Shown: positions 8,780 to 17,808, counted from the stretch's first letter. The stretch: DNA of 64,000 bases from Enterobacter sp. kpr-6 (GCF_900116015.1 NZ_FOYH01000004.1:310001-374000), one strand, 5' to 3'. Numbers and translations: made by a program. Notes: a model not told the origin generated them from the sequence alone.

Positions 8780-9271
8780 TCACAGCGACCAGTAAGCCGG
8801 TTTTGGCGCGCCGCACTGCGCCAGCACAGAGGCGATGGGCGTACCGTCAGGGAAGCGTAATTCGGGCGCGATTTCAAACAGCGGCCATAACATAAAGCCA
8901 CGGTTATGCATGTCGTAATGGGGAACGGTAAGGCGCGGGGTGGCGATGACCTCGTTACCAAACAGCATGATGTCGAGATCCAGCGTGCGCGGCCCCCAGC
9001 GTTCGTCTTTGCGCACCCGCCCCTGGGCCAGTTCAATGCGCTGGGTGTGATCCAGCAGCGCTTCCGGGGCGAGGGTGGTTTCAAGCGCTACGGCGGCGTT
9101 AAGGTAATCCGGCTGATCCTGCGGGCCAAGCGGCGGCGTGCGGTAAAAGTGCGATACGGCTACCACCCGGCTTTGGGGGATGGTGCCCAGCGCGCCGACG
9201 GCAGCATTCACCTGTTCAAGAGGGGAGGCCAGATTGCTGCCGAGGGCGATATAGCAAAGGGTCGGGGTCAT
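8780..9271 (-). CDS. folK: 2-amino-4-hydroxy-6-hydroxymethyldihydropteridine pyrophosphokinase (HPPK)
   Basis: Transfers pyrophosphate from ATP to hydroxymethyl-dihydropterin in folate synthesis. 163 residues (159 in E. coli); a two-residue insertion near the N-terminus and a different C-terminal tail explain the length. The HPPK signature RWGPRTLDLDIM carries the magnesium-binding D98 and D100. The YRTPPLGPQDQPDYLN and VPHYDMHNRGFML segments are strongly conserved. In E. coli folK directly follows pcnB in one transcript. Here the whole fimbrial operon separates them by about 7.1 kb, so folK either has its own promoter or is read from the fimbrial operon. Confidence 0.97.
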   Translation of the reverse strand: MTPTLCYIALGSNLASPLEQVNAAVGALGTIPQSRVVAVSHFYRTPPLGPQDQPDYLNAAVALETTLAPEALLDHTQRIELAQGRVRKDERWGPRTLDLDIMLFGNEVIATPRLTVPHYDMHNRGFMLWPLFEIAPELRFPDGTPIASVLAQCGAPKPAYWSL

Positions 9272-9327
9272 TTTTACTCCAGCTTACGGGTGAACAGACT
9301 GGCCGCATTGTAAGCCCCTCCCGCCTC

Positions 9328-10602
9328 CTAAGGATAGTTGAACAGAATAGTACTTTTTGCCGTGAATGTTCCCGGTCCCACCGCTTTGCTGGCATCAGCC
9401 GTCACCAGTTGGGAATTAAAATCGATGTTAAAACTGCCCGGCATCCCCGTGCCAATAATCACGTTGTGGTTATAGCGGTTGATGAGTGAAGGCCCCAGCG
9501 CGCCGGGTGCACCTTGCAGGGTAAATCTCCGGCCCGGAAAAAAAGGCACTTCGTTGCCAGGAGACGATGAGAGTTCGTTGAGTCTGACCGCCACGTTTTG
9601 CGCTGCACCCGTTCCGGTACTCTTGTTGGCGAAGTAATTTGTCCCGGGGCTGGTGGTGCCATCGACCGCGACCTCCAGTTGATTGACCGCCGTGCAGCCG
9701 GATAGCTGGATCGTAAAGGGAACCTTTTTCGTCTTTTCATTGCGGACATCGGAAGGGGAGTAGTCCCCTAACGCAATGCTGTACGCGGTGCCGGTGGCAT
9801 CCATTGGCGTCAGTGCGCCAGACTCCGATGAGGTCACCACTGACGAAAGGCAGGTCGGCGCAGAAACTGTAAAACCCTGAAAACTAAATGTGAGCTTTGC
9901 TGAACCATATTGAGTCCCCGATGTAATCTGCAAGGTGGCCTCAAAAAGACCTGTAAGCTGCTGGCTATTGCCGAGATAGGGGTTGAACTCATTATTAACA
10001 TAAAAACGTAATCTCGATTTAAAGGTAAAATCACCGAGACGTGCATCGCTAAGCCTGCCACAACCAGAATTATCTGCTCTTACGTTCCATACCGGCGCGC
10101 CCTTTGAAAAAGGAAAATAGTAAATTTGCCGGGGATTGGTAAATACCGAGGTCGAAGGGTCTGACATGCTCAGGCTGAAAAAAAGCCCAGGGATGGTTGT
10201 TTTCAGCAGGGGTTCACCGGATGTACCCGTATAGGGGGTTTTCTGGCTATCAGACAGGTCATCTGAAACATTGGTGACCGAGGCGTTAGCCACTGTAGTA
10301 CTGCCATTTTTGCAGTAAATATAGGCACCTGAGTTGAGCATCACGGGCTGGAGATCAAACGCTTCCACAAGTTGCGGCTGGTTACTTGTGCCATGCGGCA
10401 GAATAATAGCGTAACTGCTGGCCTGTTCACCGCCGGGTATTTGCAGGAATTTTATATAAACAGCATTCGTGTCGCCTGCTTCAGTTGCATCACCAAATTG
10501 AATATATTCGGCTTGCGCGCTCTGCCCGCATAACGCTAGGACGAGTGCTGCCGTGATATGACGGCTGAGGGGGGATAATTTTCGTTTCAGGGGATTAGTC
10601 AT
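9328..10602 (-). CDS. Two-domain fimbrial tip adhesin (YadC-like)
   Basis: Predicted tip adhesin of the chaperone-usher pilus. 424 residues, twice the size of a shaft pilin. Signal peptide residues 1-31 (ends SAQA). The N-terminal receptor-binding domain is about 32-245 with a likely disulfide C97-C181. The C-terminal pilin domain is about 250-424 with C251 and C303 and the aromatic tail ILFNYP, lacking its own donor strand as usual for tip subunits. The start overlaps the preceding pilin stop by eight bases. Last gene of the six-gene operon, 56 bases before folK. The binding specificity cannot be read from sequence; the lectin domain is the least family-like part of the cluster. Confidence 0.85.
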   Translation of the reverse strand: MTNPLKRKLSPLSRHITAALVLALCGQSAQAEYIQFGDATEAGDTNAVYIKFLQIPGGEQASSYAIILPHGTSNQPQLVEAFDLQPVMLNSGAYIYCKNGSTTVANASVTNVSDDLSDSQKTPYTGTSGEPLLKTTIPGLFFSLSMSDPSTSVFTNPRQIYYFPFSKGAPVWNVRADNSGCGRLSDARLGDFTFKSRLRFYVNNEFNPYLGNSQQLTGLFEATLQITSGTQYGSAKLTFSFQGFTVSAPTCLSSVVTSSESGALTPMDATGTAYSIALGDYSPSDVRNEKTKKVPFTIQLSGCTAVNQLEVAVDGTTSPGTNYFANKSTGTGAAQNVAVRLNELSSSPGNEVPFFPGRRFTLQGAPGALGPSLINRYNHNVIIGTGMPGSFNIDFNSQLVTADASKAVGPGTFTAKSTILFNYP

Positions 10603-11203
10603 AGGACACCTCGATCAGCGCCTGGCTGTAAACCAGACCGCCGGACATAGCTTCTGCCGCCTTAATTTTCTGGTAGCGGACGTAAAAGGGATAAGTGCTG
10701 TTCAGCAAACTGGTGTTATTCACCGGGTAGGCGACGCTGGAACCGCCGCCGTTCGCCCGCTCAACGTTGCGCATGGCGGCCGGATCGCTGGCGGTGAAAA
10801 CCGCAAACCCGACATTTTTTGCGCCGCCCTGCGCCGGGGAAGTTTCATTCGGCAACACCTGCTGCGTATCGCCCACGAATGCGCCGACGGCGGGCGTAAA
10901 GCGAATCGCCAGCGTGCCATTGCCCGGTTGTTGCAGATCGACATCGCAATTCACAATGGTGAGAGAAAAGTCGTGGCCGCCTGGCGCGTACTCATCTGGC
11001 CGGATGTTTTCCAGCGCGTGGGTCGGGGCGGTATCAAGCTGGATCAGCCCGCCATTGCTGACACTCACCTGGCAGGTGCCGCCGGTAATGGTGCTGTTAA
11101 TATCCAGGGTGGCACTGGTATTCGCCGCGCTGTTGCAGGCGTAGCCCTGCAACGCCAGGCCGAAAAGTAGCGAAACGAAGGGCCATCCTTTGACGCTGTT
11201 CAT
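10595..11203 (-). CDS. Minor fimbrial subunit (YadK/YadL-type pilin)
   Basis: Minor pilin of the fimbrial operon, 202 residues. N-terminal hydrophobic signal to about residue 22. Pilin-fold cysteine pair C44 and C86, followed by a pattern of alternating beta strands and a C-terminal ALIEVSYD with the penultimate-Tyr region typical of FimA-family subunits. It overlaps the adhesin gene by eight bases (ATGACTAA) and follows the previous pilin gene by 12 bases. Its position next to the adhesin suggests an adaptor role. Exact equivalence to E. coli yadK or yadL is not decidable here. Confidence 0.82.
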   Translation of the reverse strand: MNSVKGWPFVSLLFGLALQGYACNSAANTSATLDINSTITGGTCQVSVSNGGLIQLDTAPTHALENIRPDEYAPGGHDFSLTIVNCDVDLQQPGNGTLAIRFTPAVGAFVGDTQQVLPNETSPAQGGAKNVGFAVFTASDPAAMRNVERANGGGSSVAYPVNNTSLLNSTYPFYVRYQKIKAAEAMSGGLVYSQALIEVSYD

Positions 11204-11215
11204 CTTTCCCTCCGG

Positions 11216-11824
11216 TTATCGATAATCAAAATTGAACACTACCTGCGCGGCAAATTTGCCTTTCCCACCCTGATTCGCCGCGGTTTCAGCCAGTTGCGCC
11301 GTCAGCCAGACGCCGTTACTGATTTCCGTCAGGCTGTAGCGGAAGGCGTCGGGTTGGGTGTTAAATTTCAGCCAGGTTTTACTGGCATCATCACGCAGGT
11401 AAAACCCCACGGCGATATTGGCCGCGCCGCTGCTGTCGGTGATGCGGTTGAGCACCAGTTCGCCCGCGCTGTTTAGCGTATTGCGGGTGGTGAGGGTAAT
11501 TCCCACGTCGTTGAGATTGCTGCTGCACTGCTGGCGGGCGTCGTCACGCAGGATCAGTTTGAAATCGCTTTTTGCCAGCCCGCTTTTTATCGCGTTGAGC
11601 GTGGTTTCACCCTGGGCGTTGCCCAGCGTCAGCGTGTACTTATCGCCACCGTTATCGATGATCTGCGCGCCTTCGATGACCACCGTGCAGGTGGGCATAA
11701 TGACGTTGGCGGTGTAATAGATATCGATGCTGTCGACGCCTATGGTTTTTTCCTCTTTCCCGGCCAGCGCCGGGGTTGCCGTCAGCAGGCTGAGGGCCGC
11801 CAGCACGCAGGTAAGTCCTCTCAT
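11216..11824 (-). CDS. Minor fimbrial subunit (YadM-type pilin)
   Basis: Minor pilin, 202 residues, with a clear signal peptide (MRGLTCVLAALSLLTATPALA, cleavage after 21). The mature part has the pilin disulfide pair C46 and C100 and ends VVFNFDYR, the aromatic donor-strand-accepting tail. The start codon immediately follows the usher stop without a gap, so translation is probably coupled. In E. coli the corresponding usher htrE is likewise followed by yadM. The function as a tip or adaptor subunit is inferred from gene order. Confidence 0.82.
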   Translation of the reverse strand: MRGLTCVLAALSLLTATPALAGKEEKTIGVDSIDIYYTANVIMPTCTVVIEGAQIIDNGGDKYTLTLGNAQGETTLNAIKSGLAKSDFKLILRDDARQQCSSNLNDVGITLTTRNTLNSAGELVLNRITDSSGAANIAVGFYLRDDASKTWLKFNTQPDAFRYSLTEISNGVWLTAQLAETAANQGGKGKFAAQVVFNFDYR

Positions 11825-14446
11825 TTACGCGCCTCCCGCCATCTGGCACACGACGTGGCTCAGAATGATCGACTTGTTCACTTTGAGCGGGTCTGCGGGA
11901 ACCTGATAATTCGCCACACAGCGCTCGTTTGCCGCATCACCCCAGCGAATGGTTAGCGTGCCCGCCTCTTTTATGCCGCGCACAAAAGCCTGACCGCCCT
12001 GGCCGACATTGCCGATGTGCGTCTGTTTTTCGTCATACACTTCGGCGCTGAAAGGCAGCGGCTGGTTATCACTGCGCGCGATGTTGATGACGGCGGAGCG
12101 GCCTTCATCGGTTTCGAAATTGAGCAGCATGACGGAGCCCTGGCGGGGGATGACCATGCCGCTGGTGTTTTTCAGCTCGATGTCGTTTTCCATTGAAAAG
12201 GTGTTAATCGACACGCTGTTTTCGCGGTAGGGCGAGAGCGAGGACGCGACGCCGTAGCCCCAGCGGTCAATCTGATTGCTGCCGGAACTGATACGCGCGC
12301 CTTTCGCCCCCGGCGCTTTAATCACAGCCAGCGTATCCGCATCGTTAAAACTGTTGTTACTGAAGGTCAGGCCGCCGCTGTGCAGCACAAAGCCACCGTC
12401 GGTGCTGAGAGAGTACTGGCGCGAATGGTTACTGGAGGCGGTTGCCGATCCCGCCAGGGTGCCAACCGGTGATTCCCATGAGAGGAACCCGCCGGTGGTG
12501 GAGAGATCTTCGCCTTCTTTCGCCACGTTGTAGCTGGTGTTCAGGCCGTAGCTCCACTCACCGTTTTCGGTGTTTCCACTGCTGCTGAGCATCATCTGGT
12601 GGGTGCCATTGAGATCGCTGCCTGCGGTCACTTCCACCGAGCGGAAGCCGGATCGCACGGTTTCCTGGTTATGACTGAATATGCTGAAGGGGATGCTGAC
12701 GCTCAGGCTGATGCTGTCGTTGCTTTCGCCCCACATGTCATAGCTGCGCATCATGTTGACGCTGTAGCTGACCTCGTTCCAGGTGTTGTTATAGCCGAGC
12801 GAGTAATCATGCGAGGTGCCGTCCTCTCCCCAGTAATCGGACCAGGAGGCATTGGCGTAAAGCGATCCCCAGGCGTTATCGTCACTGCCTAACGGCTGGC
12901 TGATATTGATGTTAAAGCGGTTGCGCAGGCGCTGGTAATTACTGATGTTTTGTTCATCGTCCGTGTCCGGGTGGTTTGCTTTATCGATCAGCCGCACCGC
13001 GTCATTCAGTCCCAGATAATTGCGCGTTGAGTAGCGGTAGGCCGCAAGTGAAATCGACGTGCTGGTTTCCGGGATCATCGTTGACCAGGAGAGGCGATAG
13101 CTCTGCCCGCTGTAGGTCGAATCATTGGGGATGTCGGTGCGCGAGTGGGTAACGTCCACAGAAAATGCGCCCACTGGCGTGTTGATCCCAAGGCCAAGCA
13201 TACCCGCCAGATAATGATTGTCGGTCGCCTGTATCCCCGTATAGCCGGTGAAATAGTTGTTCAGGCCGTAGTAAACCGTGCCCTGCACGACGTTGGGTTC
13301 CTCGTGCAGATCGTCATTACTGACCCGCCCGGCTGCCAGATCCCAGCGTGCGACGCCCGGACGCATCATTTGCGCCACGCTGTTATAGGGAATGCTGAAT
13401 GATTTTTTCGAGCCGTCCGCTTCTTCGATGGTCACGTAAATATCGTTGCCGTAGCCGGAGGGGGCAAAATCGTCGAGGGCAAACGGGCCGGGCGGTACGG
13501 TCGTTTCATAAATGGTATAGCCGCCCTGACTGATAGTGACTTTCGCATTGCTGTACGCGACGCCGCGCACAACCGGCGCGTAATTGCTCAGGGTAGGGGG
13601 CAGCATCCGCGAGTCGCTGTAAAAACGTGCGCCTTTAATATTGATGGAGTCGAAGGTTTCACCCGTAGTCCAGGTTTCACCCAGCACCAGTTGCGAGCGA
13701 AGAGAGGGAAAATCCCGCTGCAAATAGCGGTTCTGAAATTCAAACTTGCCGGCATCGCTGTCGGTGGCGGACCAGGAACCGTTGCTGCGCAAACGCCACG
13801 CGCCCAGATTTGCGCCCATAACAAGACTGGCATAATAGCTGGTGCTATTTTGCTGGTCGTATTCGCTGCGCCAGGCGTTAGCATTATAAGAAAGCATGGC
13901 CGCATTAATGCCGTTTTCCCACAGCGTGGGATCGACATAATTGCGGTATTTTTTTAATTGCCAGGCCTGCGGAACGGTGATTTTCAACTGACGATCGCCA
14001 CTGTCAAAATGTATGCGGGCCTCCGGGATCATGGCCGCCAGATCCAGACAGTTCTCTTCTGCGTCAGATTGTTTTTTCAAAATAAAATCTTCATCAAGGG
14101 CGTTACCCGGCAGGCGAATATAAAACTGCGCCATATTTTTCGTCGTCAGGCAGGGCTGGGCGCTTTTGCCATCAATATCAATAAAGGTAATGTCCATCTG
14201 GCCCATGGGTTCGTCATTAACCCAGACTTTTACCTGAAAGGTGCCTGCCTGGGCCGGGTTGCCCTCGGCATAGCGGCTAAGATCCAGGCCCGCGGACTGG
14301 CTGCCCATTAAAAATCCATTATCGAAAACGATTTTTTCAGCATCATCACTGGCAGCATAAACGGAGGAATGAATAATCGATGAAAGCGTGACGGCCAGTA
14401 ATGTTTTGTTTAACCCTGCGGTGAGTGAAATCCTTTTTACTCGCAT
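11825..14446 (-). CDS. htrE: Outer-membrane fimbrial usher (HtrE/FimD family)
   Basis: Outer-membrane pore that receives chaperone-subunit complexes and extrudes the pilus. 873 residues, a normal usher length. Signal peptide to about residue 31. The N-terminal periplasmic chaperone-binding domain begins with FDNGFLMG (about 40-47). A 24-strand barrel region with the plug domain follows (PVVRGVAYSNAKVTISQGG, about 290-310, is the conserved usher segment). The C-terminal domains contain PRQGSVMLLNFETDEGR and a final cysteine pair in CVANY...HVVC. Seventeen bases separate it from the chaperone gene. Closest known relative by feel is E. coli HtrE; the symbol is used on that basis. Confidence 0.92.
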   Translation of the reverse strand: MRVKRISLTAGLNKTLLAVTLSSIIHSSVYAASDDAEKIVFDNGFLMGSQSAGLDLSRYAEGNPAQAGTFQVKVWVNDEPMGQMDITFIDIDGKSAQPCLTTKNMAQFYIRLPGNALDEDFILKKQSDAEENCLDLAAMIPEARIHFDSGDRQLKITVPQAWQLKKYRNYVDPTLWENGINAAMLSYNANAWRSEYDQQNSTSYYASLVMGANLGAWRLRSNGSWSATDSDAGKFEFQNRYLQRDFPSLRSQLVLGETWTTGETFDSINIKGARFYSDSRMLPPTLSNYAPVVRGVAYSNAKVTISQGGYTIYETTVPPGPFALDDFAPSGYGNDIYVTIEEADGSKKSFSIPYNSVAQMMRPGVARWDLAAGRVSNDDLHEEPNVVQGTVYYGLNNYFTGYTGIQATDNHYLAGMLGLGINTPVGAFSVDVTHSRTDIPNDSTYSGQSYRLSWSTMIPETSTSISLAAYRYSTRNYLGLNDAVRLIDKANHPDTDDEQNISNYQRLRNRFNINISQPLGSDDNAWGSLYANASWSDYWGEDGTSHDYSLGYNNTWNEVSYSVNMMRSYDMWGESNDSISLSVSIPFSIFSHNQETVRSGFRSVEVTAGSDLNGTHQMMLSSSGNTENGEWSYGLNTSYNVAKEGEDLSTTGGFLSWESPVGTLAGSATASSNHSRQYSLSTDGGFVLHSGGLTFSNNSFNDADTLAVIKAPGAKGARISSGSNQIDRWGYGVASSLSPYRENSVSINTFSMENDIELKNTSGMVIPRQGSVMLLNFETDEGRSAVINIARSDNQPLPFSAEVYDEKQTHIGNVGQGGQAFVRGIKEAGTLTIRWGDAANERCVANYQVPADPLKVNKSIILSHVVCQMAGGA

Positions 14447-14463
14447 GGTATGAAATTATCCTT

Positions 14464-15210
14464 TTATAATACGACGTTACCTTTTATTAATCCGCCATAG
14501 TCATTTATCGCGTTATAGTCGAGGCGCGAGCCGGACGGGATCGTATTTAAACCTTCAACGGAGAACGTGCTCTGGCTAAATGGACGCACCATATCCACCT
14601 TCACATCATATTTTTTTCCCTGCACGGTGAGCGTTGCGGAAGAATATGAAACATGGAACGGGCTATTATTTGCGGCCTGCAAGCCTGCTTTTCCGCTTTC
14701 TCTGACAGCCGACCATTTTATTTTTTCAATGGCGCTGGCAGACGCCAGGTCACCGCCAATGCCTTCCGGTCGCCAGAAGAATTTAATGCGCGTTCTGAAG
14801 GCCATTTGCAGGATGCTGGCGTCCTGGCGCTGCGCGTCGGAGGGCTTAGGCGGAACCTCCAGCGCGTTAAACCAGAAGACGCTTTCGCGATCTTTAGGCA
14901 GCGCCTGGCTTCCCGTGTAGACAAAGGTGACGGTCTGCCCGCGCTTAGGATCGAGACGCGAAATAGGCGGCGTGATGGTGAAGGGCACCACAATTTTGCT
15001 GGGGTCCTCATTCTTATCGCCGGTATCCATCCAGGTCTGAAGTAACAGCGGACTTCTTCCCCGGTTTTCGATTCGGACATCAACGTTTTTACTGTTTTCT
15101 TTATAAATAATGCGCGTGGTGGCAATAACGATTTCTGCCTGAGCCTGCTGGCAAATAAACATGCCCGCCAGGGCAAATCCTAAAAGCTTTAAGTGTGATT
15201 TTAAATACAT
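14464..15210 (-). CDS. yadV: Periplasmic fimbrial chaperone (YadV/EcpD-type, PapD family)
   Basis: Chaperone that folds and caps pilus subunits by donor-strand complementation. 248 residues from the ATG at 15208-15210, which starts a good signal peptide (MYLKSHLKLLGFALAGMFI..., cleaved after about 25). A frame open to 15270 would bury this signal and is rejected. The subunit-anchoring residues are visible: R33 (Arg8 of the mature protein) in TTRIIY and K143 in FRTRIKFFWRP. The conserved DRESVFWFNALEVPPKP segment is at 107-123. The short loop after it puts the protein in the FGS (short F1-G1) class. Confidence 0.92.
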   Translation of the reverse strand: MYLKSHLKLLGFALAGMFICQQAQAEIVIATTRIIYKENSKNVDVRIENRGRSPLLLQTWMDTGDKNEDPSKIVVPFTITPPISRLDPKRGQTVTFVYTGSQALPKDRESVFWFNALEVPPKPSDAQRQDASILQMAFRTRIKFFWRPEGIGGDLASASAIEKIKWSAVRESGKAGLQAANNSPFHVSYSSATLTVQGKKYDVKVDMVRPFSQSTFSVEGLNTIPSGSRLDYNAINDYGGLIKGNVVL

Positions 15211-15292
15211 AATAATGTCGTGATTAAAGAGACTGGAATGGATAACAAACTTTTTCAGTTTGTTATCCACGGGTTAATTTAAAAAATAATAA

Positions 15293-15898
15293 TTACTGAT
15301 ATTCAACGGTGTACTGCGTCATGGTATCAACGACCCCTGCTTTGGCATCTTTCGGATCTGTGGTTCCTTGAGCCAGAATATAAGAGGCCTGCATATCAAA
15401 GAGTGCCATTTCGTCTTTGAATTTAGAGGCCAGCAGTGTTGAGCCGACAGCAACCTGCGTTGTTTCAGTATCCGCACGGTGAATAGCGATGCTAACGTTT
15501 TCGGCGGCAACGGCATTACCCTGATAGGTGTTTTTCAGCGTTCCCTGAGTATCCTGAACGGGGGAGGAAAGTGCCAGGGTGACATCCGTTTCATCATCGA
15601 CACTATTACCTGTACAGTCCACTTTAATCTGGAATTTTTCCGGGCCAGCGCCGGGTTGAGATGTATTTAAAGTGGTAAGCGTTGACTTAAGCGTGGTCGG
15701 CAAAATAATGGTGCCGTCTTTGTCGTAAGTTTTTTCGCCGCTGCTGTTATTATTACCCTTATCAATGACTGATACTTTACAGGTTGCTTCCGTAACCTGA
15801 CCGTTAAACGTAATTTTACCGCTTTCTTTGGCCGCAAAAGCAGAGTTTGCGGACACTGTGAGTATGGCAATGAGTACAGCATGAGAGACATGTTTCAC
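15293..15898 (-). CDS. yadN: Major fimbrial subunit (YadN-like pilin)
   Basis: First gene of the fimbrial operon and probable shaft pilin. 201 residues; signal peptide ends AFA/AKE near residue 22. Pilin disulfide C40-C95, an N-terminal donor strand (GKITFNGQVTEA) and the C-terminal MTQYTVEYQ with the conserved penultimate Tyr-rich strand. A ribosome site-like AGGAATATT lies just before the ATG. The coding sequence is noticeably richer in A and T than the neighbouring housekeeping genes. It is preceded by the 502-bp AT-rich region that should hold the operon promoter. Confidence 0.88.
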   Translation of the reverse strand: MKHVSHAVLIAILTVSANSAFAAKESGKITFNGQVTEATCKVSVIDKGNNNSSGEKTYDKDGTIILPTTLKSTLTTLNTSQPGAGPEKFQIKVDCTGNSVDDETDVTLALSSPVQDTQGTLKNTYQGNAVAAENVSIAIHRADTETTQVAVGSTLLASKFKDEMALFDMQASYILAQGTTDPKDAKAGVVDTMTQYTVEYQ

Positions 15899-16400
15899 AG
15901 GAATATCCTTATAATAGAAAATATGAATAAAACTTTATAATCCATTCATCCGAATGAAGCGTAATCATCATAGGTGACGAGGAAAAAAATGTGAAATAGG
16001 AGGGCTGAATGTCAAATCATTATATATAGATGTGGATTATAGTATGCGTTTTGAAACAGTTTTGATGCGGATTTTCTTATGTTTTATTTTCGATGGAAAA
16101 AGTGATTTTGGTTGTAAGTGATTGATTGATTGTTTTTTATTTTTATTTTGTGAATTTCTTAGCTTGTTGAATTATTTATTAAATATAATATATTTATAAT
16201 GATTCTTGTGCTCTTTTAAAAATTTTTCATGCAAAAATAAATAATTCTAACAAGGTGTGTGACAGGCGATTATTTCAAAAGATTACATCTCAATATAGAA
16301 TGTAAGGTTTTATTTTGTTTTGCAGGGGATTTAAATGCGCCAGGTAACGTTAATATTACCTGGCGAAATAACAAAGGAAAAATACAGGACGATTAGGCTG
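15899..16400. other. AT-rich 502-bp regulatory region before the fimbrial operon
   Basis: No convincing gene on either strand. The region is strongly A+T-rich, unlike its surroundings, with T-runs and GATTGATTGATT repetition near 16120-16131. On the minus strand several promoter-like pieces face the pilin gene: a perfect TATAAT at 16036-16041, a TATAAT within 16019-16026 and a perfect TTGACA at 16010-16015 without a good matching -10. Such composition is typical of H-NS-silenced fimbrial promoters. No inverted repeat pair flanking the promoter (a fimS-like switch) was found. Confidence 0.6.
16338..16365 (-). terminator. Stem-loop after pcnB, possible terminator
   Basis: Perfect 10-bp stem CGCCAGGTAA / TTACCTGGCG (16338-16347 and 16356-16365) with an 8-base loop, 36 bases beyond the pcnB stop. 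On the minus strand it is followed by GCATTTAAAT rather than a clean T-run, so termination efficiency is doubtful. It marks the junction between the pcnB transcript and the AT-rich fimbrial region. Confidence 0.45.
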
Positions 16401-17798
16401 TTACGCGTTGCTCTCACGGCGCGGGGCGCGTTTACGCGGGCGACGATGACGGCGGCGTTCCGGTTCTTCATCCAGCACGTCCAGCATCCCTTTCTGAGCC
16501 GGTGGCGCGGAAACCTGGAATTCACCCCACCACTGCGCAAGGCGTTGCAGTTCGTGGTTGTTTTCGGCTTCGGCACGCAGCGCCAGCAGATCGTACGCAG
16601 CGCGGAATTTAGGATGCTCCATCAGCTTCCATGCGCGTTTACCCTGACGGCGCGACATACGCAACTGCAACTGCCAGATGTCACGTACCAGCGACGTAAT
16701 GCGTTTAGGGATCGCCAGCGTGCGGCACGCTTCGTCCAGCACATCATTCATGGCCAGCGCAAACGCATCGTGATAGGTCAGCCCGCTTTCCTGAGCAATT
16801 CGCTGCGCGGTTTCCAGTTGCGGATACCACAGCATAGTGGCAAACAGGAATGCCGGGTTAACGCGCATGTCGTTGTGAATGCGGTTATCGGTATTTTTTA
16901 GCACCTGGTCGATGATGCGCTCCATCGGCGTATCGCCACCTTCGGTGAAGTAACGGGTGATGGTCGGGAACAGCGGCTGGAACAGGCTGCATTCGCGCAG
17001 CAGCTTATAGGTTTCATACCCGTAGCCTGCCTGTAACAGTTTGAGCGACTCTTCAAACAGGCGTGCGGGCGGCACGTCGTTAATCAGGGTTGCCAGACGC
17101 GGGATCGGCTCGGCGGTTTCCGGGCTGATGGTCATACGCAGCTTGGCAGCAAAACGCACCGCGCGCAGCATACGCACCGGATCTTCGCGGTAGCGCGTTT
17201 CCGGAGTACCGATCAGGCGGATCACACCGTCTTCCAGATCGCGCATCCCACCCACATAATCACGCACCGTAAAATCAGCCACGCTGTAATAAAGGCTGTT
17301 GATGGTGAAATCGCGGCGCTGAGCGTCTTCTTCTATGGAACCGAAAATGTTATCACGCAGCAGCATACCGTTCTGGCCGCGCTGGGAGGTGGTGCGATCG
17401 GACGGTTGCTGATCGTCGTGATGACCACGGAAAGTGGCAACCTCGATGATTTCAGGACCGAACATCACATGTGCAAGGCGGAAACGACGGCCTACCAGAC
17501 GGCAGTTGCGGAACAGCTTACGAACCTGATCCGGCGTGGCGTTGGTCGTGACGTCAAAATCTTTTGGCTTATTGCCCAGCAGAAGATCGCGCACCCCGCC
17601 GCCAACAAGGTATGCTTCATAGCCCGCTTTATTCAGGCGGTAGAGAACCTTGAGGGCATTTTCACTGATATCTTTGCGGGAAATCGTGTGCTGCTCACGC
17701 GGGATAACCGTCATACGTGGTTGGGCGATGACTTCTTCGGCCATGCTCTCCTCGCGGCTTAGCACCTTGCGGCAAAAATTAGCGACTCGGGTAAAAAT
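16401..17798 (-). CDS. pcnB: Poly(A) polymerase I, AUU start codon
   Basis: Adds poly(A) tails to RNA 3' ends, promoting decay; controls ColE1-type plasmid copy number. With the start at ATT (17796-17798) the product is 465 residues, exactly the E. coli length, beginning (M)[10 protein letters not shown] as in E. coli, where the AUU start has been established. GAGGTG at 17803-17808 is the Shine-Dalgarno six bases upstream. The conventional alternative is GTG at 17763-17765, giving 454 residues, which would discard a conserved segment. The catalytic D80 and D82 lie in PKDFDVTT after [10 protein letters not shown]. The C-terminus is an Arg-rich tail. It is followed by the fimbrial region instead of folK. 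Confidence 0.95.
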   Translation of the reverse strand: MFTRVANFCRKVLSREESMAEEVIAQPRMTVIPREQHTISRKDISENALKVLYRLNKAGYEAYLVGGGVRDLLLGNKPKDFDVTTNATPDQVRKLFRNCRLVGRRFRLAHVMFGPEIIEVATFRGHHDDQQPSDRTTSQRGQNGMLLRDNIFGSIEEDAQRRDFTINSLYYSVADFTVRDYVGGMRDLEDGVIRLIGTPETRYREDPVRMLRAVRFAAKLRMTISPETAEPIPRLATLINDVPPARLFEESLKLLQAGYGYETYKLLRECSLFQPLFPTITRYFTEGGDTPMERIIDQVLKNTDNRIHNDMRVNPAFLFATMLWYPQLETAQRIAQESGLTYHDAFALAMNDVLDEACRTLAIPKRITSLVRDIWQLQLRMSRRQGKRAWKLMEHPKFRAAYDLLALRAEAENNHELQRLAQWWGEFQVSAPPAQKGMLDVLDEEPERRRHRRPRKRAPRRESNA

Positions 17799-17802
17799 AG
17801 TG

Positions 17803-17808
17803 CACCTC
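17803..17808 (-). promoter_or_regulatory. Shine-Dalgarno that supports the pcnB AUU start
   Basis: GAGGTG on the minus strand, four bases from the end of the stem of complementarity to the AUU at 17798. No ATG, GTG or TTG is placed at the right distance from it, so it only makes sense with the AUU codon. Confidence 0.75.

Noticed and set aside
15899-16400. Possible invertible fimbrial promoter switch
   Set aside because: No inverted repeat pair flanking the promoter-like boxes and no recombinase gene nearby. The one clear dyad (16338-16365) is a compact stem-loop next to pcnB.
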